Origin: Mycolicibacterium phlei | GTDB lineage: Bacteria; Actinomycetota; Actinomycetes; Mycobacteriales; Mycobacteriaceae | DNA length: 64,000 nucleotides | NCBI RefSeq assembly: GCF_001583415.1 | Contig: NZ_CP014475.1 | Span: 4,712,001-4,776,000, forward strand | Reading direction: 5' to 3' | The notes under the pieces: generated by a model | Database searches by the model: none | Told to the model about the DNA's origin: nothing | The model's input: the letters and a program-made list of their open reading frames with translations, nothing else | Program-made: the position numbers and the translations under genes | Shown here: one piece after another, positions 8,847-16,906 of the stretch | Numbering within the stretch: position 1 is the first letter of the stretch | Layout: each line of letters starts with the position of its first letter

Positions 8847-9599
8847 TCACGCGTCCCGCAGCGTCACCAGTGCGACGGCGGCACCGAACACCGCGGCCAC
8901 GGTGACGGCGAAGTACACCAGCGAGCCGCCGGTCCCCCAGGGCATCGCGTAGGCCGGGTACAGCCACGGCACCTCCGTGACGAGGAAGATGTTGGCGAAC
9001 GGCAGGTACGGGCCGACCCTGGGTCCCACCTCGGGCAGGTTGCCCAGCACAGGTTCGACGACCAACGGCCACAGCAGCACGACCGCCACCGCGCCGGGCC
9101 CCGCCCGCAGCAGCGCCCCGACAGCGACGCCGAGGACCGCCGCCAGCGCGGCGTACAGACCCACCGCACCGGCGACCCGCCACGCCGCCGGCGAGGACAC
9201 CACCGCGTCCACCCCTCCTCCGAAGTCGGAGGCCCAGCGCGCCGCCAGCATCGACACCACCGCGATAACGGCCGCGTACACCGCCGAGAACAGCGACACC
9301 ACAACGGCCTTGCCCACCAGCACGACGCCGCGGTTCGGCACCGCCATGAACGTGGTGCGGATCATCCCGCTCCGGTATTCGGCGGTCATGGTCATCGACG
9401 CCAGCACCATCAGGACCGGCACCCCGAACACGGTGATCCCCAACACGGCACGCTCGGGTTCCAGCGGCGTCGACGCCAACCCTCCCTGCAGCACCGCCAA
9501 CCCCACGCTCACCGCCGCGACTCCGGCCGCGATCCACAGCGACGACCGGGTGGTCGTGAGCTTGATCCGTTCGGCGTTGAGCACCGCCGCCAGGCTCAT
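8847..9599 (-). CDS. ABC-2 type transporter permease
   Basis: A 250-aa membrane protein with about six hydrophobic segments. An early N-AERIKL..TTRSSLW helix and the TAEYRSGMIRTT motif are typical of ABC-2 exporter permeases that move drugs, lipids or antibiotics out of the cell. The ATG overlaps the stop of the ATPase gene by 4 bp (ATGA), so the two are translationally coupled. It is the last gene of the unit that starts at the TPP riboswitch. The substrate cannot be told from sequence. Confidence 0.85.
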   Translation of the reverse strand: MSLAAVLNAERIKLTTTRSSLWIAAGVAAVSVGLAVLQGGLASTPLEPERAVLGITVFGVPVLMVLASMTMTAEYRSGMIRTTFMAVPNRGVVLVGKAVVVSLFSAVYAAVIAVVSMLAARWASDFGGGVDAVVSSPAAWRVAGAVGLYAALAAVLGVAVGALLRAGPGAVAVVLLWPLVVEPVLGNLPEVGPRVGPYLPFANIFLVTEVPWLYPAYAMPWGTGGSLVYFAVTVAAVFGAAVALVTLRDA

Positions 9600-10501
9600 G
9601 AACCCGCCGCCCGGTATTCGACCGCCTCGTCGGTGAACCGCATGTACGCCTCCTCCAGGCTGGCCTGCTGTGCGGAGAGTTCGTGCAGTGTGATCGCGTT
9701 GCGTGCCGCGAGTTCACCGATCGCCTCCGGCGCCGCGCCTCGAACGGTCAGGCCCGCCTCGTCGCGTTGCGGAACGAAGCCGGCCTCGGTGAGCACCCGG
9801 TGCAGCAGCTCCAGTTGCGGGCTGCGCACGCGCACCGCGCCCGCCCCGGAACGCCCGACGAACTCCTCGACGGTGGTCGACGCGATCAACCGCCCGCGGC
9901 CGATCACCACCAGCCGGTCGGCGGTGTTGGCCATCTCCGCCAGCAGGTGACTGGAGACGAACACCGTCCGCCCCTCGGCGGCCAGGCCGCGCATCAGCGT
10001 GCGCACCCACCGGATACCTTCCGGATCCAGACCGTTGACCGGTTCGTCGAACAGCAGCACCGGCGGATCGCCGAGCAGCGCCGCGGCGATGCCGAGTCGC
10101 TGACCCATCCCCAGCGAGAGCGCGCCTGCCCGCTTCCCCGCCACCGCCGAGAGCCCCACGATCTCGAGCACCTCGTCGACTCGTCTGGCGGGAATCCGGT
10201 TCGACGCGGCGATCCAGCGCAGGTGGCTGCGCGCCGACCGGTTCGGGTGGGCCTGCCGCGCGTCGAGCAGCGCACCGACCGTCCGCAACGGATCGCGGAT
10301 CCGCCGGTAGGGGCGCCCACCGATGGTCGCGCTCCCGGATGTGGGGTGGTCCAGCCCGAGGATCATCCGCATGGTGGTGGTCTTGCCCGCACCGTTCGGC
10401 CCCAGGAAGCCGGTCACGACTCCGGGTTCGACGGTGCAGGTCAGGTCGTCGACCGCGCGGGTTCGGCCGAACACCTTAGTCAGACCGACTAATTCGATCA
10501 C
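9596..10501 (-). CDS. ABC transporter ATP-binding protein (DrrA/CcmA-like)
   Basis: A 301-aa ATPase with Walker A GPNGAGKTT (residues 34-42), signature LSLGMGQR (~135), Walker B LLFDEP followed by the D-loop NGLDP, and an H-loop SSHLL. A ~90-residue C-terminal extension is typical of ABC-2 exporter ATPases. It pairs with the downstream permease as a half-size exporter (a dimer of each is expected). The GTG start lies 12 nt after the GDSL hydrolase stop with only a poor ribosome site, which suggests read-through translation from the thi operon. Confidence 0.9.
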   Translation of the reverse strand: MIELVGLTKVFGRTRAVDDLTCTVEPGVVTGFLGPNGAGKTTTMRMILGLDHPTSGSATIGGRPYRRIRDPLRTVGALLDARQAHPNRSARSHLRWIAASNRIPARRVDEVLEIVGLSAVAGKRAGALSLGMGQRLGIAAALLGDPPVLLFDEPVNGLDPEGIRWVRTLMRGLAAEGRTVFVSSHLLAEMANTADRLVVIGRGRLIASTTVEEFVGRSGAGAVRVRSPQLELLHRVLTEAGFVPQRDEAGLTVRGAAPEAIGELAARNAITLHELSAQQASLEEAYMRFTDEAVEYRAAGS

Positions 10502-10513
10502 CGGACCACTATG

Positions 10514-11275
10514 TCAGCCGGCCTGCGCCACAACCAGGTCCGCCACGGCCCGCATTCCGGCCGCGTTCGGATGCAGGGGTGCCGGACGCCAGGGCCACGG
10601 CACCCCGAACCGCGTGGTCCACGGATCGGCCGACCACGCGTGGTGTTCGCGACTCGCCTCGGCCGCGCGCACCAGACCGGCCCCGGTCGCGGCCGCGGCC
10701 TCGGCCGTGACGCGTTCCAGTTCGGCCGCGACGAATCGCCCGGTGTCGGCGTCGGTCTGCGACAGCGGCGGTGCCGGGGTGCCCTCCGGGGGTAGCAGGG
10801 TCAGGTAGTCGACGAACAGCACCTGTGCCCGCGGCGACCGCTCGCGCACCGCGGTACCCACGGCCTGCAGCGCCACCCCCACCTGCTTCAGGGCGGCCGC
10901 CCGCGCCGCCCGGTCCACCTGGTCCCGGATCACCGCCCCCAGCGCCGGCACCGACCGCACCACACGCGGCAGGCCGGCGGCCAGCAGCATCGGCACATAG
11001 CCGACATCGTTGCCGCCGATCGTGATGGTCACCAGCCTTTCGGTGCCGTCCAGCGCCGAAATCTGAGGCGGCGCACCGTTTTGCGGATCACTCAGCACGT
11101 GCGCGGTCGTCGCGCCGGAGAACGTCACGTCGACGAGATCGAGCCCCAGTCGCTGTGCCACCAGATGCGGATAGTTGCGTGCCGACCGCCCTGCCGCCAC
11201 CGGTGAGCCCGCGGCCCGCGGCCGGATTCCCGGTCCCGCCGCCATCGAACTGCCCAGCGCGACATACCGGCTCAT
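10514..11275 (-). CDS. SGNH/GDSL-family hydrolase
   Basis: A 253-aa protein with the SGNH blocks in order: block I GSSMAAGPG (residues 8-16; Ser nucleophile), block II SGATT, block III TIGGNDVG (Gly/Asn oxyanion) and block V HPNAAG near the C-terminus (catalytic His). No signal peptide is seen, so an intracellular esterase or lipase is expected. The substrate is unknown. Its ATG overlaps the thiG stop by 4 bp, so it belongs to the thiamine operon. In M. tuberculosis the gene after thiG (lpqL) is different, so this is local variation. Confidence 0.85.
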   Translation of the reverse strand: MSRYVALGSSMAAGPGIRPRAAGSPVAAGRSARNYPHLVAQRLGLDLVDVTFSGATTAHVLSDPQNGAPPQISALDGTERLVTITIGGNDVGYVPMLLAAGLPRVVRSVPALGAVIRDQVDRAARAAALKQVGVALQAVGTAVRERSPRAQVLFVDYLTLLPPEGTPAPPLSQTDADTGRFVAAELERVTAEAAAATGAGLVRAAEASREHHAWSADPWTTRFGVPWPWRPAPLHPNAAGMRAVADLVVAQAG

Positions 11276-12033
11276 AACGTCGGGCTGGACGCCTGCGCCC
11301 AGAACCGCTTCGGGATACGCCCGGCCCGGCTGGCCAGACGGCCCGCGGTGACCGCGGCCGCCATCGCCGCCGCCATCTTCGGCGGATCGGCGGCGCGCGT
11401 CACGGCTGACGCCAGAAGCACTGCGTCACAACCGAGTTCCATCGCCAGCGCGGCGTCGCTGGCGGTTCCGATGCCGGCGTCCAGAATCACCGGCACCGAT
11501 GCGGCGGCGACGATCATCTCGATGTTGTGCGGGTTGGAGATTCCCAGCCCGGTCCCGATCGGCGACCCGAGCGGCATCACCGCCGCGCATCCGATGTCCT
11601 CCAGACGGCGGGCCAGCACCGGGTCGTCGTTGGTGTAGGGCAGCACGGTGAAGCCGTCGTCGACCAGTTGTTCGGCCGCCCTGACCAGTTCCACCGCGTC
11701 CGGCAGCAGGGTGCGCTCGTCGGCGATGACCTCCAGCTTGACCCAGTCGGTGTTCAGCGCCTCGCGGGCCAACTGGGCGGTCAGCACCGCCTCGGCGGCA
11801 CCACGGCATCCCGCGGTGTTCGGCAGCGGTTCGATCCCGAGCCGGTTCAGCAGGTCCAGCACCCCGGTGCCGCCGTCGGCGTCGACGCGGCGCATCGCGA
11901 CCGTGGTCAGCTCGGTGCCCGACGCCACGAGCGCCTCCTCGAGCACGGCGAGGTTCGGGGCGCCGCCGGTGCCGAGGATGAGCCGCGAGCCGAACTGCCG
12001 GCCCGCGATGGTGAGCTTGTCGTCGTCAGCCAC
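11272..12033 (-). CDS. thiG: Thiazole synthase ThiG
   Basis: A 253-aa (beta/alpha)8-barrel enzyme that makes the thiazole phosphate of thiamine from 1-deoxy-xylulose-5-phosphate, dehydroglycine and ThiS thiocarboxylate. Family marks: GSRLILGTGG near residue 15, the substrate-binding Lys in DWVKLEVI (K99), MPLGSPIGTG, and DAGIGTASDAA. The length is normal. The start overlaps the end of thiS by 8 nt and the stop overlaps the GDSL gene, so translation is coupled. It is controlled by the upstream TPP riboswitch. Confidence 0.97.
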   Translation of the reverse strand: MADDDKLTIAGRQFGSRLILGTGGAPNLAVLEEALVASGTELTTVAMRRVDADGGTGVLDLLNRLGIEPLPNTAGCRGAAEAVLTAQLAREALNTDWVKLEVIADERTLLPDAVELVRAAEQLVDDGFTVLPYTNDDPVLARRLEDIGCAAVMPLGSPIGTGLGISNPHNIEMIVAAASVPVILDAGIGTASDAALAMELGCDAVLLASAVTRAADPPKMAAAMAAAVTAGRLASRAGRIPKRFWAQASSPTL

Positions 12034-12223
12034 CCTGCACCGCCGTCACGACCTCCACCCGGGCCCCGTCGGCGAGTGCGGTGTCCCACTCCGACTTCGG
12101 CAGCACCGACCAGTCCACCGCGACCGCGATGCCCTTCTCCGGAAAGCCCATCCTCTCCAGCAGCGCGGCCACCGTGATCTGCGAATCCACTTCCACCGCT
12201 TCGTTGTTGACGATGACCCTCAT
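12026..12223 (-). CDS. thiS: Sulfur carrier protein ThiS
   Basis: A 65-aa ubiquitin-fold sulfur carrier starting MRVIVNNEAVEV and ending in the required Gly-Gly (VQGG), which is adenylated and thiocarboxylated before giving sulfur to ThiG. The start is at the ATG at 12223, preceded by GGAG 7 nt upstream, and it overlaps the thiO stop (ATGA). A longer in-frame open stretch exists upstream but runs through thiO and is not used. Confidence 0.96.
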   Translation of the reverse strand: MRVIVNNEAVEVDSQITVAALLERMGFPEKGIAVAVDWSVLPKSEWDTALADGARVEVVTAVQGG

Positions 12224-13230
12224 TGTTGTACTCCTACTGTCGCATTCAGTTCGGCCGCGATCCGCTCGGCGGTCCAGGGCGCGAGCAGAAAACCGTTGCG
12301 TCCGTGGCCCACCGCCACCACCACGCGTTCGTCCACCCGCGAGACGATCGGCAACCCGTCGGGCGTCATCGGCCGCAGCCCGGCGGCGCATTCCGCCAAC
12401 TCGTACTCGCCGAGCGACGGCATCACCTCGCAGGCGTCGTCGAGCAGCTCGCGCACCCCGGTCACGGTCGGCGCGGTGTCGCGGCCGTGTTCGTACTGGG
12501 TGGCGCCGACGACGACACCGTCGGCGCGGGGCACCAGGTACACCTGCCTGCCGTGCACCCGGGCGCGCACGACGCGCGTCGGCACCGGCATGCAGCCGCG
12601 GCGCCACCGCAGCCGCAGCACCTCACCCTTGACCGGCCGGACCGGCAGCCCGGGCCAAAGCGACGGCGCGTCAATGCCGTTGGCGATCACGATGGTGTCA
12701 GCGCGCACCTCGGCCAGATCGGACACCGGCGGCCGCCACACCACGCCCAGCTTCTCGCACGCGGCGGCAAGTCCCCGCACGACGGCCCGGTTGTCCACGG
12801 CGAGTTCGGTTTCCGCGCGGAACCCGTGCCGGATCCCTTGGGCCAGCAGCGGTTCGACCTCACGTGCCGACGTGGTCACGGTGACCGGATGCCCCTGGGT
12901 GGCCAGCCACTCGGCGACGGTCTTGATGTCGGCGGCGTCGGCGCGGTCCACCCCGACCACCAGCGACTCCCGGGCGGCGACCGCCTCGGCGGGCAGGCCG
13001 TCCAGAAAGCCGCTGTGCCACAGCCGCAGGGACTCCAGCCCGATCTGCAGCAGCTTCTCCTCGCCGGGCCAGCCCTCGCTGTGCGGGGCGATCATGCCGC
13101 CGGCCACCCAGGACGCCCCGAACTCCTCGGTGCGGTGCACGTGAACCGCCCAGCCGTCGAGGAGCGCACGGCGCGCGACGGCCAGGCCGATCACGCCGCC
13201 GCCGATGACGGCAAGGGTTTTCCCGGTCAC
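12220..13230 (-). CDS. thiO: Glycine oxidase ThiO
   Basis: A 336-aa FAD-dependent oxidase that gives dehydroglycine (iminoglycine) for thiazole formation in aerobes. It begins with the dinucleotide-binding motif VIGGGVIGLAVARRA and carries the DAO-type RPVKGEVLRLR and GLRPMTPDGLPIV segments. The GTG at 13230 is chosen because GGGAGGGA sits 1-8 nt before it and the TPP riboswitch ends there; an upstream in-frame start would lie inside the aptamer. First gene of thiO-thiS-thiG. Confidence 0.95.
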   Translation of the reverse strand: MTGKTLAVIGGGVIGLAVARRALLDGWAVHVHRTEEFGASWVAGGMIAPHSEGWPGEEKLLQIGLESLRLWHSGFLDGLPAEAVAARESLVVGVDRADAADIKTVAEWLATQGHPVTVTTSAREVEPLLAQGIRHGFRAETELAVDNRAVVRGLAAACEKLGVVWRPPVSDLAEVRADTIVIANGIDAPSLWPGLPVRPVKGEVLRLRWRRGCMPVPTRVVRARVHGRQVYLVPRADGVVVGATQYEHGRDTAPTVTGVRELLDDACEVMPSLGEYELAECAAGLRPMTPDGLPIVSRVDERVVVAVGHGRNGFLLAPWTAERIAAELNATVGVQQ

Positions 13231-13233
13231 TTC

Positions 13234-13319
13234 CCTCCCTTCGCCGGCATGACCCGGATCAGGTGTGACGGTAAGGGCTGGCGTGCCCACTCTCAGTCCC
13301 CGTCCCGGGACTCCCGTGT
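13234..13319 (-). promoter_or_regulatory. TPP riboswitch (THI element)
   Basis: On the minus strand the leader shows the conserved thi-box parts in order: CACGGGAGTCCCG, the core GGGGACTGAGAGTGGG, then ACCTGATCCGGGTCATG and CCGGCGAAGGGA. These are the class-defining CTGAGA and CTGATCCGG..ATGCCGGCGAAGGGA elements. The aptamer abuts the thiO ribosome site, so control by hiding the Shine-Dalgarno is likely. It heads thiO-thiS-thiG and the co-directional GDSL and ABC genes. Confidence 0.95.
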
Positions 13320-13339
13320 CGCCCCCACACGGTAGTCGC

Positions 13340-13345
13340 TAGCGT
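13340..13345 (+). promoter_or_regulatory. -10 box (TAGCGT) for leaderless thiE
   Basis: TAGCGT fits the mycobacterial TANNNT -10 and ends 6 nt before the thiE GTG at 13352. No Shine-Dalgarno is present. thiE is thus probably leaderless and, unlike the divergent thiOSG operon, not controlled by the riboswitch. Confidence 0.55.
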
Positions 13346-13351
13346 CGCGGT

Positions 13352-14023
13352 GTGCACAAACCCCGACTTCGCCTGGCCACCGCATCGCTGTACCTGTGCA
13401 CCGACGCTCGCCGTGAGCGCGGTGACCTCGCCGGATTCGCCGACGCCGCGCTCGCCGGCGGCGTCGACCTGATCCAGCTGCGCGACAAGGGTTCGCCCGG
13501 TGAGCAGCGGTTCGGACCGCTGGAGGCCCGCCAGGAGCTCGAGGCCCTCGAGGTGCTCGCCGACGCCGCCCGCCGCCACGGCGCCCTGCTTGCGGTCAAC
13601 GACCGCGCCGACATCGCCCGCGCCGCCGGGGCCGACGTGCTGCATCTCGGCCAGGACGACCTGCCGCTGGCCGTCGCCCGCGAGATCATCGGCGCCGACC
13701 CGGTGATCGGGCGCTCCACCCACGACACCGCCCAGGTGGACGCCGCCGTCGACGAACCCGTCGACTACTTCTGCGTCGGCCCGTGCTGGCCCACCCCCAC
13801 CAAGCCGGGCCGCCCCGCGCCCGGCCTGGACCTGGTCCGCTACGCCGCCGGACTGGCCACGGACAAACCGTGGTTCGCGATCGGCGGGATCGACGCCGAA
13901 CGGCTGCCGGAGGTGCTGGCCGCGGGGGCACGCCGGATCGTGGTGGTGCGCGCGATCACCGGCGCCGACGACCCGCGTGCGGCGGCCGAGCAGTTGAAGC
14001 GGGCGCTGTCTACTGCGGGTTGA
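13352..14023 (+). CDS. thiE: Thiamine-phosphate synthase ThiE
   Basis: A 223-aa TIM-barrel enzyme joining HMP-pyrophosphate and thiazole phosphate to thiamine monophosphate. Marks: DLIQLRDKG (residues ~38-46), NDRADIARAAGADVLHLGQ, GRSTHD and VGPCWPTPTKPG (phosphate-binding). It is divergent from thiO across a 121-bp region that holds the riboswitch on the other strand. Its end overlaps the convergent Nudix gene by 14 nt, as in the M. tuberculosis thiE/mutT3 arrangement. Confidence 0.96.
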   Translation: MHKPRLRLATASLYLCTDARRERGDLAGFADAALAGGVDLIQLRDKGSPGEQRFGPLEARQELEALEVLADAARRHGALLAVNDRADIARAAGADVLHLGQDDLPLAVAREIIGADPVIGRSTHDTAQVDAAVDEPVDYFCVGPCWPTPTKPGRPAPGLDLVRYAAGLATDKPWFAIGGIDAERLPEVLAAGARRIVVVRAITGADDPRAAAEQLKRALSTAG

Positions 14024-14513
14024 CCAGCAGCGGGATCGCCGCCGACTCCTGGCGCAGCAGCTCCCAGCTGGCGGCGAAGCCCGGATGCAGCGGCAGGTCC
14101 GCGACCTCGTCGACCGACACCCAGCGCAGTTCGGCGCTCTCCCGGTTCGGCACGGTCCTGAGCATCTCCGGGGCGTCGGCGATCACGGTGGTGTAGCTCC
14201 AGCACACCCCGCCGGTGCCGACGACCTCCTTGGTCACCACGACCTTGCGGACGGTGACGTACTCGACGGCCAGCCCGGCTTCCTCGCTGGCCTCCCGGAT
14301 CGCGGCCTCCTCGGCGGTCTCGTGGCTGTCGCGGGCACCGCCGGGCAGCCCCCAGGTGCCGCCCTGGTGGCTCCACGGCGCGCGGTGCTGCAACAGCACC
14401 GCCGCTGTGCCGTCGTGTCCCGGCGCCCGCAGCATCAGCCCCGCCGCACCGAACCGTCCCCAGAAGGCCTGGCGGGTGTCTGACACCACCCAGCCGTCGC
14501 CGTCGCCACGCAC
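14010..14513 (-). CDS. mutT3: Nudix hydrolase (MutT3-like, Rv0413 orthologue by position)
   Basis: A 167-aa protein with a full Nudix box at residues 59-81 (G-x5-E-x7-REASEEAGL), the Mg2+-binding hydrolysis site for nucleoside-diphosphate derivatives. Its place beside thiE matches M. tuberculosis mutT3, described as a nucleotide-pool sanitising enzyme; substrate assignment by synteny only. The GTG start at 14513 lies 6 nt after a TATTCT -10 box (14525-14520, minus strand) with no ribosome site, so a leaderless mRNA is likely. Confidence 0.85.
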   Translation of the reverse strand: MRGDGDGWVVSDTRQAFWGRFGAAGLMLRAPGHDGTAAVLLQHRAPWSHQGGTWGLPGGARDSHETAEEAAIREASEEAGLAVEYVTVRKVVVTKEVVGTGGVCWSYTTVIADAPEMLRTVPNRESAELRWVSVDEVADLPLHPGFAASWELLRQESAAIPLLVNPQ

Positions 14514-14624
14514 GCGTCAAGAATAGGGCCGCTCGGCCTCCCGCAAGCTCTTAGACTTCTTTCATAGAGTGGGAGCGGTCGGAACGACGAGCCGGAAAGC
14601 GATGCTGATGAGGTCCGCGCGAAC

Positions 14625-15944
14625 GTGACAGTGGAGTTGGCGCACCCCTCGACGGAACCGCTCGCCTCGCGGTCTCCGAGCACACCGGCGCACCCTCGCT
14701 GGTGGTTCCTGTGGACCACCCCCGGCCGCATCCTGACCATCGGCGTGGTGCTGTCCGCGCTGGTGCTCGCCAGTGCGTTCGCCACCTCGACCACGATCAA
14801 CGACCGGCAGCGGGCGTTGATGACGGTGCTCAACCACACCGAGCCACTGGCCTTCGCCGCCGGTCAGCTGTACACGACGCTGTCGGTCGCCGACGCCGCC
14901 GCGGCCACCGCGTTCATCGCCGGCTCCGAACCGCGCGACGTCCGGAAGCGCTACGAGCAGGCGATCACCGACGCCTCGGTGGCGGTGACCCGCGCGTCCA
15001 GCGGCCTGACCGACGAGGAGATGGTGCGCCTGCTCGGGCGGGTCAACGCGCAGCTGTCGGTGTACACCGGGCTGGTCGAGACCGCCCGCACCAACAACCG
15101 CGCCGGTAACCCGGTCGGGTCGTCGTATCTGTCCGAGGCGTCGTCGCTGATGCAGACACAGATCCTGCCCGGCGCCCAGCGGCTCTACCAGGAGACGTCG
15201 GCGCGGGTGGACGCCGAGACCACCGCGTCGACCCGCATCCCGGGGCCCGTCATCCTGGTGGTGCTGGCGACGCTGCTGTTCGGGCTGTTCGCCAACCGCT
15301 GGCTGGCGCGGCGCACCCGCAGGCGCATCAACATCGGGTTCGTCGCCGGCGGGCTGGCGGTGCTGGTGATGCTGATCTGGGTCGGCACCGCGCTGGTCAT
15401 CTCCACCGCCGACAGCCGCAGCGCCAAGGGCACCGCCGCCGAGTCGCTCAAGACCATCACCAATCTGGCGATCACCGCGCAGCAGGCCCGCGCCGACGAG
15501 ACGCTGTCGCTGATCCGGCGCGGCGACGAGACGGTCCGCAAGCAGTCCTACTACCAGCGCATCGGCATGATGCAGGAGCAGCTGGCGGCCTACCTGGCCC
15601 GCGAGGACGCCATCGACAAGAGCGATCTGGCCGACGCCGAGGAGCTGCTGAAGCGGTGGCGCGCGGCCGACGACCGGATCAACGCCTACATCAGCGTCGG
15701 CAACTACCAGGCCGCCACGCAGGTGGCGCTGGGCACCGGCGACGACGACTCCACCCCGGCGTTCAACAAGCTCGACGAGGCGCTGAGCAAGGCCATCGCC
15801 GAGAGCCGGACCCAGTTGCGCAACGACATCGTCAACGCCCACCGCGTGCTGTCGGGGGCGACGATCGGCGCGGCGGTGCTGTCCGTGCTGGCCGCGATCG
15901 CGGTGGCACTGGGGTTGTGGCCGAGACTGAGCGAGTACCGATGA
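14625..15944 (+). CDS. glnX: Membrane sensor protein GlnX
   Basis: A 439-aa protein with four hydrophobic segments (residues ~26-48, ~205-222, ~232-256 and near the C-terminus ~412-432). Two extracytoplasmic alpha-helical loops lie between them, resembling four-helix sensor domains of chemoreceptors. By synteny it is the Rv0412c orthologue, reported to link the amino-acid-binding lipoprotein GlnH to the cytosolic kinase PknG. The stop overlaps the glnH ATG by 4 bp. The order glnX-glnH-pknG with coupled starts supports one signalling complex. The GTG start has no strong ribosome site. Confidence 0.88.
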   Translation: MTVELAHPSTEPLASRSPSTPAHPRWWFLWTTPGRILTIGVVLSALVLASAFATSTTINDRQRALMTVLNHTEPLAFAAGQLYTTLSVADAAAATAFIAGSEPRDVRKRYEQAITDASVAVTRASSGLTDEEMVRLLGRVNAQLSVYTGLVETARTNNRAGNPVGSSYLSEASSLMQTQILPGAQRLYQETSARVDAETTASTRIPGPVILVVLATLLFGLFANRWLARRTRRRINIGFVAGGLAVLVMLIWVGTALVISTADSRSAKGTAAESLKTITNLAITAQQARADETLSLIRRGDETVRKQSYYQRIGMMQEQLAAYLAREDAIDKSDLADAEELLKRWRAADDRINAYISVGNYQAATQVALGTGDDDSTPAFNKLDEALSKAIAESRTQLRNDIVNAHRVLSGATIGAAVLSVLAAIAVALGLWPRLSEYR

Positions 15945-16906
15945 CCGCCCGCGCACTGCTCGCCGCCCTGGCCGCCACGGTGCTGCTGGCCGGGTGCGGT
16001 GAGGCGGCGTCGACGGTCGCGACGCCCGGCATCACGCTGGCGCCGCCGTCGCCTGCCGGGATGCAGGAGCTCGCGCCCGAGCCGGCGCGGCCTCTCGAGG
16101 ACGACGGCCAGGACTGCGATCTCACCGCGAGCCTGCGGCCGTTTCCCACCCGGGCCGAGGCCGACAGGGCCGTCGAGAACATCCGGACCCGCGGCCGGCT
16201 GATCGTCGGGCTGGACATCGGCAGCAACCTGTTCTCGTTCCGCGATCCGGTGACCGGGCAGATCACCGGGTTCGACGTCGACATCGCCGGGGAGATCGCC
16301 CGCGACATCTTCGGCACCCCGTCGCAGGTCGAGTACCGGATCCTGTCGTCGGCCGACCGGATCGCCGCGCTGAAGAACAACCAGGTCGACGTGGTGGTCA
16401 AGACCATGACGATCACCTGTGAGCGAAAGAAGCAGGTCGCGTTCTCGACGGTGTATCTGACCGCCAACCAGCGCATCCTGGCCCCGCGCGACTCCAACAT
16501 CCAGCAGGCCTCGGACCTGTCCGGCAGGAGGGTGTGCGTGGCCAAGGGCACCACGTCGCTGCAGCGGGTCCAGCAGATCACCCCGCCGCCCATCATCGTC
16601 GGCGTGGTGACGTGGGCGGACTGTCTGGTGGCGCTGCAGCAGGGCCAGGTTGACGCGGTCAGCACCGACGACTCGATCCTGGCCGGCCTGGTGGTCCAGG
16701 ATCCGTACCTGCACATCGTCGGGCCGAGCATGAACCAGGAGCCGTACGGCATCGGGATCAACAAGGACAACACCGGGCTGGTGCGGTTCGTCAACGGCAC
16801 GCTGGAGCGGATCCGCCGGGACGGCACCTGGTACACCCTGTACCGCAAGTGGCTCACCGTGCTCGGCCCGGCGCCTGCTCCCCCGGTCGCGAGGTACTCG
16901 GACTGA
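15941..16906 (+). CDS. glnH: Amino-acid-binding lipoprotein GlnH
   Basis: A 321-aa periplasmic-binding-protein (SBP family 3) lipoprotein. The signal peptide ends in lipobox LLAGC with the lipidated Cys at residue 19. The type II SBP fold begins near residue 85 (GRLIVGLDIGSNLFSFRD), followed by the family's GFDVDIAGEIA and the DVVVKTMTITCERK hinge segment. In M. tuberculosis it binds Asp, Glu, Gln and Asn and signals to PknG through GlnX rather than acting in import; no permease is encoded here, which fits. It overlaps pknG by one base (TGATG). Confidence 0.93.
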   Translation: MTARALLAALAATVLLAGCGEAASTVATPGITLAPPSPAGMQELAPEPARPLEDDGQDCDLTASLRPFPTRAEADRAVENIRTRGRLIVGLDIGSNLFSFRDPVTGQITGFDVDIAGEIARDIFGTPSQVEYRILSSADRIAALKNNQVDVVVKTMTITCERKKQVAFSTVYLTANQRILAPRDSNIQQASDLSGRRVCVAKGTTSLQRVQQITPPPIIVGVVTWADCLVALQQGQVDAVSTDDSILAGLVVQDPYLHIVGPSMNQEPYGIGINKDNTGLVRFVNGTLERIRRDGTWYTLYRKWLTVLGPAPAPPVARYSD

